Source: Hymenobacter sp. DG01
GTDB taxonomy: Bacteria; Bacteroidota; Bacteroidia; Cytophagales; Hymenobacteraceae
NCBI RefSeq assembly: GCF_006352025.1
Contig: NZ_CP040936.1
Location: 1,488,001 to 1,552,000 of the forward strand
Direction of reading: 5' to 3'
Length of the DNA: 64,000 bases
In this document: positions 58,359 to 64,000 of the stretch, in pieces
Numbering within the stretch: the first letter of the stretch is position 1
How the letters are laid out: every line of letters begins with the position of its first letter
The notes under the pieces: generated by a model
Databases searched by the model: none
What the model saw: only the letters and a program-made list of their open reading frames with translations
What the model was told of the DNA's origin: nothing
Translations under genes and position numbers: made by a program

Positions 58359-58895
58359 ATGATTGATACTCCCCGCCTTCAGTTGCTGCCCTGTACTCCG
58401 GCCCACTTTGCGGCCCTGCTGCGCCACGATCTGGCGGAGTTGGCTGGGTTGCTGAACGTGCGGCCGGAGCCGGACTGGCTGCGGCAGGATGAGGTATGGG
58501 ACATTCTGCCACAGGCCGAGCGTTTCCTGCGGGAGCACCCCGAGGCCGCCGCGTGGTGGCTATACTTTTTGGTGCACCGCACCCACAAGACGCTGCTGGG
58601 GGTAGGCGGATTCAAAGGGGCTCCTTCGGCGGATGGTTCGGTAGAAATCGGTTACAGCATTGCTCCGGTTTTTCGGCAGCAGGGCTACGCTACGGAAACC
58701 GTGCAAGGGATGCTGGCCCACGCTTTTGCTCAGCCGGCAGTACGCCAGGTGCTGGCCCACACCCTACCCCAGCCCAACTGGTCAACCCATATTCTGCAGA
58801 AGGCAGGGTTTGTTTTCCAGCAGGAGGTAGCAGACCCCGCCGACGGTCCGGCCTGGCTATGGGTCCTACCTCGCACCGCGTACCAAAGCCACTAA
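58359..58895 (+). CDS. GNAT family N-acetyltransferase (RimJ-like)
   Basis: 178 residues with the layout of the Acetyltransf_3 group: TPRLQLLPCTPAHFAAL at the N-terminus, LLGVGGFKGAPSADGSVEIGYSI, then the CoA loop FRQQGYATETVQGMLAHAF (Q/R-x-x-G-x-A type) and NWSTHILQKAGFVFQ. The acceptor is unknown. It follows the aspartokinase gene after 15 bp. Confidence 0.88.
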   Translation: MIDTPRLQLLPCTPAHFAALLRHDLAELAGLLNVRPEPDWLRQDEVWDILPQAERFLREHPEAAAWWLYFLVHRTHKTLLGVGGFKGAPSADGSVEIGYSIAPVFRQQGYATETVQGMLAHAFAQPAVRQVLAHTLPQPNWSTHILQKAGFVFQQEVADPADGPAWLWVLPRTAYQSH

Positions 58896-58995
58896 AACAC
58901 TAGCTGCGGCAAGCGGCTTAGCGGGCGTTTTGGGGCAAAGCAACAGGCACTTACTGTGTCGGTTCAGATCAAGAAACCGGCCCATACGAAACAAT

Positions 58996-59028
58996 TTTGC
59001 CCTTCTGCCCCTTATAGCTGTATCTTTG
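58996..59028 (+). promoter_or_regulatory. Candidate promoter of perR (TTTG-N21-TATCTTTG)
   Basis: A -33 TTTG at 58996-58999 and a -7 box TATCTTTG at 59021-59028, spaced 21 nt; the best full match to the Bacteroidota promoter in this window. It ends 20 bp before the GTG start. Confidence 0.65.
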
Positions 59029-59048
59029 CGGAGAATTATTCTTGTCTG

Positions 59049-59507
59049 GTGGCTCTTTCTACTGATCCATTTTCTCCTACCCCGCCCGATGCGGGGCACC
59101 TGCGCACCCGGCTGGCCCAGGCTGGCCTGCGGGCTACGCGCCAGCGCCTCGTGATTCTGGAAAGCCTGCTTACGCTGCCGGGCCACCCGACGGCCGAGCA
59201 AGTGCATCGCCAGGTAATCAGCCAGGAGCCTACCATTTCACTGGGCACAGTGTATAAGGCCCTCGATTCGTTTGTGGCGGCTGGCCTGACCCGGCGCGTG
59301 GCCGCGGCAGAAGGTACTTCCCGGCGCTACGATGCCGACTGCACGGAGCATCATCACCTGTTCTGCACCAACACGCAGGAAATCATTGATTACTGCGACC
59401 CGCAGCTGGATGCGCTCATCCGCGACTTCTTCGCGGCGAAAGGGCTGCAAAACTTCCAGCCCCACTCCTTTTCCCTGCACATTACGGGTAGCAAGGTGAT
59501 GAAGTAA
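59049..59507 (+). CDS. perR: Fur-family peroxide regulator, PerR-like
   Basis: 152 residues from a GTG at 59049, chosen because the promoter box at 59021-59028 excludes the earlier GTG at 58956. Fur fold: DNA-binding winged helix (LRTRLAQAGLRATRQRLVILE, HPTAEQVHRQV, SLGTVYKALDSFVAAGL), then the metal-sensing domain with EHHHLFCTNTQEIIDYCDPQLD (His-rich regulatory site). The structural C-x2-C pairs of Bacillus PerR are reduced to single cysteines here. Its position just before a 2-Cys peroxiredoxin gene supports peroxide sensing rather than iron. Confidence 0.85.
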   Translation: MALSTDPFSPTPPDAGHLRTRLAQAGLRATRQRLVILESLLTLPGHPTAEQVHRQVISQEPTISLGTVYKALDSFVAAGLTRRVAAAEGTSRRYDADCTEHHHLFCTNTQEIIDYCDPQLDALIRDFFAAKGLQNFQPHSFSLHITGSKVMK

Positions 59508-59613
59508 CAGATGACCGGTAATGCGGCTTGTTATCCGCTTCCTTACCTGCTCACTGCCTTCCTCACATTCAACCTGATTTTCCCTTTACCCCTTTCACTT
59601 CATTACCAAACTC

Positions 59614-60252
59614 ATGGCAGTTCTCGTAGGTAAGCGCGCTCCTTCTTTTAAAGCTACCGCCGTTATTGATGGCGAATTCGAGGAGGATTTCTCCCTCGAC
59701 CGGTACCTGGGTAAGAAGCACGTTATCTTCTACTTCTACCCCGCCGACTTCACGTTCGTGTGCCCCACCGAAATCATTGCCTTCCAGGAGCGTCTGGCTG
59801 ATTTCGAGGCCAAAGGCGTGGCCATTGTGGGCTGCTCGACCGACACGCACTTCTCGCACTTTGCCTGGCTGCAAACCCCGCGCGACAATGGCGGCATCGA
59901 GGGTGTAACCTACCCGCTGGTGGCTGACGCTACCAAAACCATTGCTGCTAACTACGACGTGCTGGGTGGCCACTACGACTACAACGAGGCCGGCGAAATG
60001 ACCTTCGTAGGCTCACCCCTGGCCTACCGTGGCCTGTTCCTGATCGACAAGGACGGCATCGTTCGTCACCAGGTAGTAAACGACGGTCCGCTGGGCCGCA
60101 GCATCGACGAAGCCATGCGCATGGTGGACGCTCTGCAGTACTTCGAGGAAAAAGGCGAAGTATGCCCCGCTAACTGGGAAGAAGGCAAAGAGGCTATGTC
60201 GGCTACCCGCGAAGGTGTGGCTAACTACCTCGGCAAGCACGCTTCTCACTAA
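59614..60252 (+). CDS. 2-Cys peroxiredoxin (AhpC/Prx1 type)
   Basis: 212 residues. Peroxidatic Cys50 in YPADFTFVCPTEI and resolving Cys184 in GEVCPANW, with GGIEGVTYPLVAD and GLFLIDKDGIVRHQ typical of the Prx1/AhpC subfamily; the GGLG and YF motifs of sensitive eukaryotic forms are absent (GGIE, KYL-like ending). It reduces H2O2 and organic peroxides using a thioredoxin-type donor. Directly follows perR in the same orientation across a 106-bp spacer, so it is a likely PerR target. Confidence 0.95.
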   Translation: MAVLVGKRAPSFKATAVIDGEFEEDFSLDRYLGKKHVIFYFYPADFTFVCPTEIIAFQERLADFEAKGVAIVGCSTDTHFSHFAWLQTPRDNGGIEGVTYPLVADATKTIAANYDVLGGHYDYNEAGEMTFVGSPLAYRGLFLIDKDGIVRHQVVNDGPLGRSIDEAMRMVDALQYFEEKGEVCPANWEEGKEAMSATREGVANYLGKHASH

Positions 60253-60276
60253 GCGTACTGCTTCCTCTAAACATAA

Positions 60277-60306
60277 AGCTCCGGCCCGCTGGTCGGGGCT
60301 TTTTTT
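60277..60306 (+). terminator. Intrinsic terminator after the peroxiredoxin gene
   Basis: AGCTCCGGCC / GGTCGGGGCT stem with mismatches, then seven T residues. Confidence 0.85.
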
Positions 60307-60337
60307 GCGCCAGTGCGGCGGCAGAACCGGAACCATG

Positions 60338-60345
60338 TACTTTTG
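60338..60345 (+). promoter_or_regulatory. Candidate -7 box TACTTTTG for kdtA, before a short leader ORF
   Basis: Exact TAnnTTTG, 156 bp upstream of the kdtA TTG start. One base after it an ATG opens a 16-codon frame (MKPLPEQAVRIATCFH, 60347-60397). Confidence 0.45.
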
Positions 60346-60501
60346 CATGAAGCCTCTCCCGGAGCAAGCTGTTCGTATTGCTACTTGCTTCCATTGAGCT
60401 TTTTTCATGGGAGCGGCTTCTTTCAGCCATGGCGCACAGAAGCCACGCGCTGGCCCGTCACTTGCGGGCCGCTTCACCTGACATCTGACCTTACACGCAC
60501 G
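60346..60501 (+). promoter_or_regulatory. Structured leader upstream of kdtA
   Basis: GAAGCCTCTCCC (from about 60349) pairs with GGGAGCGGCTTC (ending about 60421) at 11 of 12 positions, enclosing an inner AGCAAG/CTTGCT stem. A second hairpin, GGCCCG/CGGGCC, lies at about 60451-60470. No T-run is present, so it is not an obvious terminator. It could modulate kdtA translation. Confidence 0.35.
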
Positions 60502-61752
60502 TTGCTTTTTCTATATTCCATAGCCCTCCCCCTTTACGCGCTGCTGCTGCGGCTGGTGGCACCCTTCGTGCCCAAGGCGGCACAGTGGGTAGAAGGACGG
60601 CGCGGGCTGCTGGCTCACATTCAGGAAACTCTGCGCAGTGAAACCGCGCCCCTGGCATGGTTTCACTGCGCTTCCCTGGGCGAGTTTGAGCAGGGCCGCC
60701 CCCTGATAGAGGCCTACACCGCCCGCCACCCTGGCCACAAAATCGTGCTGACGTTTTTCTCGCCCTCCGGCTACGAGGTGCGCAAAAACTGGCCCGGCGC
60801 CGCCTACGTGTTCTACCTACCCCTCGATACAGCTGAAAACGCCCGTGCTTTTCTGGATGCCGTGCGCCCGGAGCTGGCCGTGTTCGTGAAGTACGAGTTC
60901 TGGTACCACTTCCTCACGGAGCTTCAGCGCCGCCAGGTGCCTACTATCTGCGTATCGGCTATTTTTCGGCCCGAGCAGTCGTTTTTTCAGCCTTGGGGTG
61001 GCTTCTTCCGGCGCATCCTGAGCCGGTTCACGCATATCTTCACTCAGAACCAAGCATCCGCTGACTTGCTGCGCCAGGCCGGCCTAACCCACGCAAGCGT
61101 GGCCGGCGACACTCGGTTTGATACGGTGGTACGCACGGCCTCGGCCCCGCCTCGCTCCCTACCCCTCGTAGATGCCTTTACCGATGACTGGTGCCCGGTG
61201 TTTATCGTGGGCAGCAGCTGGCCAGAGGACATGCCGGCCCTCACGCCCCTGCTACAACAGTACGCCGATCAGCTCCGCTTCATTGTGGCCCCGCACGAAA
61301 TCAATGAGCACAACCTGCGCTTGGTAGAAGAAGCCCTGCCCAGCCGGGTAGTACGCTACTCCCGCGCCGAGGTGGCTACCGTTGCAGATAGCCGTGTGCT
61401 GCTCATGGACAATGTGGGCCTGCTCAGCCAGCTCTACCGCTTTGGGCACTACGCTTACATTGGCGGGGCGTTCGGCAAGGGGCTGCACAACACGCTGGAA
61501 GCAGCGGCTTTCGGCCTACCCCTGTTCTTCGGGCCAACCTATTACAAGTTTCAGGAAGCCCAGGACCTGGTGGAGTTGGGTTGCGCCTTCCCGATTTCCT
61601 CAGCCGATGAGCTGCTGACGGCTTTCGGGCCCCTTTTCCACCGCGAGGAAGCTCGCCTGACGGTGCAGGACCTCAGCCTCGACTACGTGCACGACCACAG
61701 CGGCGCCACCGGTAAAATCATGAGCTGGCTCGGGGAGAGAGAAACTGAGTAA
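60502..61752 (+). CDS. kdtA: 3-deoxy-D-manno-octulosonic acid (Kdo) transferase
   Basis: 416 residues from a TTG at 60502, chosen for family length and because the sequence begins with the expected membrane anchor (LFLYSIALPLYALLLRLVAPF); the frame is open upstream through the leader. GT30 features: WFHCASLGEFEQGRPLIEA (catalytic Glu region), FFSPSGYEVRKNW, VFVKYEFWYHF and FGKGLHNTLEAAAFGLPLFFGP (split). It adds Kdo to lipid IVA at the inner membrane, completing the link with the lpx genes at 4416-7874. The last codons and stop form an inverted-repeat arm. Confidence 0.94.
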   Translation: MLFLYSIALPLYALLLRLVAPFVPKAAQWVEGRRGLLAHIQETLRSETAPLAWFHCASLGEFEQGRPLIEAYTARHPGHKIVLTFFSPSGYEVRKNWPGAAYVFYLPLDTAENARAFLDAVRPELAVFVKYEFWYHFLTELQRRQVPTICVSAIFRPEQSFFQPWGGFFRRILSRFTHIFTQNQASADLLRQAGLTHASVAGDTRFDTVVRTASAPPRSLPLVDAFTDDWCPVFIVGSSWPEDMPALTPLLQQYADQLRFIVAPHEINEHNLRLVEEALPSRVVRYSRAEVATVADSRVLLMDNVGLLSQLYRFGHYAYIGGAFGKGLHNTLEAAAFGLPLFFGPTYYKFQEAQDLVELGCAFPISSADELLTAFGPLFHREEARLTVQDLSLDYVHDHSGATGKIMSWLGERETE

Positions 61753-61846
61753 TGGAGTAGCTGAGCATGACGTCCTCCCCGACTGTCTATTCAGCCACTC
61801 CATTACTCAGTTTCTCCACTCAGCTACTCCGCTACTCAGTTACTCT
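61740..61846. repeat. Spacer inverted repeat with ACTCNGNT octamer arms (kdtA-rsgA)
   Basis: Left arm 61740-61764 contains the final kdtA codons and stop (AGAAACTGAGTAATGGAGTAG...). Right arm 61791-61815 pairs at 24 of 25 positions with a 26-nt loop, and further octamers (ACTCAGCT ACTCCGCT ACTCAGTT ACTC) run to 61846, 3 bp before the rsgA ATG. Confidence 0.92.
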
Positions 61847-61849
61847 CCC

Positions 61850-62776
61850 ATGATCGGAATCATCGTTAAATCTACGGGCTCGTGGTACGTCGTGCGCGAA
61901 ACGGCAACGGGCCAGCTGCACCGCTGCCGCCTGCGGGGCAAGTTCAAGCACAAAGGCCTGAAGGTGAGCAACCCATTAGCCGTGGGCGACCAGGTGGAGT
62001 TTACGGTAGAGGAACAGACGGAAGGCGCGGGCGTTATTCATCACATCGAGCCGCGCCGCAACTACATTATCCGCCGCTCGGTACACAAGGCCGAGCACGC
62101 CCACATCGTCGCCGCCAACCTCGACCAGGCTCTGCTAGTTGTAACGCTGGCCTCACCGGCTACCTCCTTTGGCTTCATCGACCGGTTTCTGGTAACGGCT
62201 GAGGCGTACAGCATTCCGGTTACGCTGCTGTTCAACAAAACTGACCTCTACGACGAGGACTTGGCCGATTATCAGGAGCAGATTCTGAAGATGTACCAGC
62301 GCGTAGGCTACCCTGGCCTGCGCTGCTCGGCGCATACCGGCGAGGGAGTAGCGGCCATTGATGCCCTGCTTGATGGCAAAGTATCTCTGCTCTCGGGCCA
62401 CTCGGGGGTAGGCAAGAGCACCCTCATCAACGTACTGGTACCCGACCTTGATCTAAAAACGGCTGAAATCAGCGAGTTTTCCGATAAAGGTGTGCACACC
62501 ACTACCTTCGCCGAGATGCTGGAGGTACGCCCCGGTACTTACCTCATTGATACGCCCGGGATTAAGGAATTGGGGTTGGTGGATATGAAGGCCGGTGAGC
62601 TGGCCCACTACTTTCCCGAAATGCGCGCCCTGCTCAACCAGTGTCGCTACCACAACTGCCAACACCTGCACGAGCCCGGTTGCGCCGTGCGCGAGGCCGT
62701 GGACAAAGGGAAAATTGCTCTCCCCCGCTACGACAGCTACGTGAGCATGCTGGAAGGCGACGACAACCGGAAATAG
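61850..62776 (+). CDS. rsgA: Ribosome small subunit-dependent GTPase A
   Basis: 308 residues. An N-terminal OB-fold (1-70) precedes a circularly permuted GTPase: G4 LLFNKTDLYD precedes G1 LSGHSGVGKSTLIN and G3 IDTPGIKELGL. The C-terminal zinc site is CRYHNCQHLHEPGCAV. This permuted order and the zinc knuckle are diagnostic of RsgA, a late 30S maturation factor. Start ATG 61850, just after the repeat arm. Confidence 0.97.
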   Translation: MIGIIVKSTGSWYVVRETATGQLHRCRLRGKFKHKGLKVSNPLAVGDQVEFTVEEQTEGAGVIHHIEPRRNYIIRRSVHKAEHAHIVAANLDQALLVVTLASPATSFGFIDRFLVTAEAYSIPVTLLFNKTDLYDEDLADYQEQILKMYQRVGYPGLRCSAHTGEGVAAIDALLDGKVSLLSGHSGVGKSTLINVLVPDLDLKTAEISEFSDKGVHTTTFAEMLEVRPGTYLIDTPGIKELGLVDMKAGELAHYFPEMRALLNQCRYHNCQHLHEPGCAVREAVDKGKIALPRYDSYVSMLEGDDNRK

Positions 62777-63042
62777 GTAGTGAAGTAGTGAGTTGGTGAA
62801 ACGATAAGATTGAGGTTCTGTCTGTCTGAAGGGGTAGTAACGCGTCTTGATTGTTGATGAGAGTGTTCAAGCCACGCGGAAGAGCCGTTCAACGCTGAGG
62901 CGCAAGGTTGTGTCATTACACCCGCTTGTCAGTAATGAATTGCAAACAACCAGCGAGGTTTGCCGCTTGAACGGGGGTAGCGCCGTAAGCGTAAAGCACT
63001 CCTGAACGACAACTCACCCCTTCACCTTTCACAGTTTCACTC
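62777..63042. repeat. Spacer with GTGANN-unit arms (rsgA-3-hydroxyisobutyrate dehydrogenase-like)
   Basis: Left arm 62777-62803 starts at the base after the stop codon (GTAGTGAAGTAGTGAGTTGG...). Right arm 63010-63042 (CAACTCACCCCTTCACCTTTC, then ACAGTTTCACTC) ends at the downstream TTG start. They pair at about 14 of 17 core positions. The 206 nt between hold no gene that I can support. Confidence 0.7.
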
Positions 63043-63927
63043 TTGACACAGCATACAATTGCCTTCCTGGGCCTGGGTAGCATGGGCCTAGCTATGGCCA
63101 CTAACCTTTTGAAAGCCGGCCACCGCCTCACCGTATATAACCGCACCGTCAGTAAAGCAGAGCCATTGCGCCAGCTTGGCGCTACCGTAGCCGCTACCCC
63201 TGCTGAAGCCGTGAAAGACGCGGAATTCGTGTTTACCATGGTCACCGACGATGCCGCGCTGCAGGAAATCTGCCTGGGCCCTGAAGGTATCTTGTTGGCT
63301 TTGCCCCAGGGCGCGGTGCATGCCTCGTGCAGCACTGTAGCCCCTGATACTAACCGTCGCTTGGCCGAGGAGCACGCCCGCCACGGCAGTTCTTTGGTGA
63401 CGGCCCCAGTGTTCGGCAAGCCTGATGTAGCAGCAGCCGGCAAGCTGTGGTTGGCTGTAGCCGGCGAAGCTAGCGCCCGCGAAAAACTGAAGCCAGTACT
63501 GGAGCCCCTAGGCCAAGGCGTCCATGATTTCGGCGACGATGTAGGAGCAGCCAGCATCGTGAAACTCTGCGGCAATTTCATGCTAGGGGCCGCTATTGAG
63601 GCTATGGCTGAGGCCTTTACGTTGGCCCAGAAAAGCGGCTTGGAGCGGCAACAGGTTTACGAGTTCTTTACTTCTACCCTCTTCAACACGCCTATCTACA
63701 AAAGCTACGGCAAGCTGATTGCGGAGCGCCACTACCAGCCGGTGGGCGCGCCGCCGGCCATCATCCGCAAGGACCTACGCCTGATTCTGGACGAGTCGCG
63801 CGCCCGCGTGGTGCCCATGCCCTTTGCCAACATCATCCACGACCACCTCTCCACAAGTGTGGCCAAAGGTGAGCAAAACGACTGGGCCGGTTTCGCCGAG
63901 CGCGTAACTGAAGGCGCGGGGTTATAA
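63043..63927 (+). CDS. NAD(P)-dependent oxidoreductase, 3-hydroxyisobutyrate dehydrogenase family
   Basis: 294 residues from a TTG at 63043 (the dinucleotide motif follows at once). Beta-hydroxyacid dehydrogenase features: IAFLGLGSMGLAMATNLLKAG (split; NAD(P) Rossmann), a turn with YNRTVSKAEPL suggesting NADP preference, VTAPVFGKPDVAAAGKLWL (substrate motif with the usual G-S-P replaced), and KLCGNFMLGAAIEAMAEAF with the catalytic Lys. It may act on 3-hydroxyisobutyrate, succinic semialdehyde/glyoxylate or similar; this cannot be told from sequence. Confidence 0.9.
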   Translation: MTQHTIAFLGLGSMGLAMATNLLKAGHRLTVYNRTVSKAEPLRQLGATVAATPAEAVKDAEFVFTMVTDDAALQEICLGPEGILLALPQGAVHASCSTVAPDTNRRLAEEHARHGSSLVTAPVFGKPDVAAAGKLWLAVAGEASAREKLKPVLEPLGQGVHDFGDDVGAASIVKLCGNFMLGAAIEAMAEAFTLAQKSGLERQQVYEFFTSTLFNTPIYKSYGKLIAERHYQPVGAPPAIIRKDLRLILDESRARVVPMPFANIIHDHLSTSVAKGEQNDWAGFAERVTEGAGL

Positions 63928-63933
63928 CTGATG

Positions 63934-63980
63934 AATGGTGACGGAATGACAACCATCCCCCTTGTCATCCCGTCACCATT
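63934..63980. repeat. Inverted repeat after the last gene
   Basis: Arms 63934-63952 and 63962-63980 pair at 18 of 19 positions (AATGGTGACGG...) with a 9-nt loop, just past the stop at 63927. Words GGTGAC/GTCACC match the other spacer arms, and a start codon of a further gene may lie beyond the window. Confidence 0.85.
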
Positions 63981-64000
63981 AACTCTTCTCGCCCAAAACA

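Noticed and set aside
59508..59613. Inverted-repeat spacer between perR and the peroxiredoxin gene
   Set aside because: Some GATGAAGTAAC / TTCATTAC-like words recur at both ends but pairing is too weak to list as a repeat.
60313..60501. Longer N-terminus for Kdo transferase starting at 60313
   Set aside because: It would overlap the peroxiredoxin-gene terminator region, the promoter box and leader hairpins, and would exceed family length; the TTG at 60502 fits better.
1..64000. tRNA or rRNA genes
   Set aside because: I looked for T-loop-like GGTTCGAATCC words and clover-leaf ends and saw none convincing; no rRNA-like stretch.

Overview
The window looks like a chromosomal segment of a GC-rich Bacteroidota, most probably a Hymenobacter-like member of the Cytophagales (Hymenobacteraceae). 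The support is the fused LpxC/FabZ enzyme, the type IX secretion genes porX, porT and a porE-like gene, the families DUF2851, DUF5606, DUF4197 and MarC, a SusC-like carboxypeptidase-regulatory/outer-membrane barrel receptor, promoters with the Bacteroidota -7 box TAnnTTTG, and the recurring palindrome that translates as SFALLRMT. I see no rRNA, tRNA, CRISPR array, insertion sequence, prophage or plasmid gene. This is housekeeping chromosome carrying an unusual load of intergenic repeats.

Layout. 1-1060: 5' part of porX (minus strand), the T9SS response regulator. 1356-9213: a plus-strand run of an HD phosphohydrolase, a GT-C-like membrane protein, lpxD, lpxC/fabZ, lpxA, an ABC ATPase and a very acidic protein; its core makes lipid A. 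9338-11179: two tandem DUF4197 secreted proteins. 11278-14435: cinA, an orphan 2-oxoacid dehydrogenase E2 and a small membrane protein. 14556-24268: minus-strand DoxX, nitroreductase, TonB-dependent-type outer membrane protein, oligopeptidase B, valS and ferredoxin. 24504-25963: LuxC-type acyl-CoA reductase and an unknown small protein. 26113-31695: minus-strand uridine phosphorylase, trhO, a NeuD-like acyltransferase, a polytopic protein and DUF2851. 31800-39919: a Sel1-repeat protein, then lolA, ftsK, a polytopic protein, a STAS-like protein and xerD. 40066-44302: plus-strand aroQ, class V aminotransferase, marC, rnhA, an unknown exported protein and trmN6. 44315-47369: an ABC ATPase/permease pair and a saccharopine-dehydrogenase-like enzyme. 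47634-48891: cytidine deaminase and an esterase. 48941-53583: minus-strand SDR, porT overlapping ubiE, and the porE-like gene. 54032-55786: engB, a TonB C-terminal-domain protein and DUF5606. 55870-63927: fbp (minus), then plus-strand aspartokinase, GNAT, perR, 2-Cys peroxiredoxin, kdtA, rsgA and a 3-hydroxyisobutyrate-dehydrogenase-like enzyme.

Functional links. Envelope biogenesis dominates: lipid A (lpxD, lpxC/fabZ, lpxA), Kdo transfer (kdtA), lipoprotein carriage (lolA), gliding/T9SS machinery (porX, porT, porE-like) and several GT-C-like proteins. perR sits directly before its likely target, the peroxiredoxin gene. xerD and ftsK act together in chromosome resolution although they are about 2.5 kb apart here.

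The most interesting signal is between the genes. Spacers between co-directional genes repeatedly hold an imperfect inverted repeat whose two arms are built from degenerate 7- or 8-nt tandem units. The unit differs at every locus. One arm begins at, or even inside, the stop codon of the upstream gene, and the other usually ends just before the downstream start codon. Separately there are three REP-like palindromes (one a perfect 42-bp inverted repeat) and a heptamer, GGGGTAG, that is strongly over-represented on both strands. None of these is explained by the genes.
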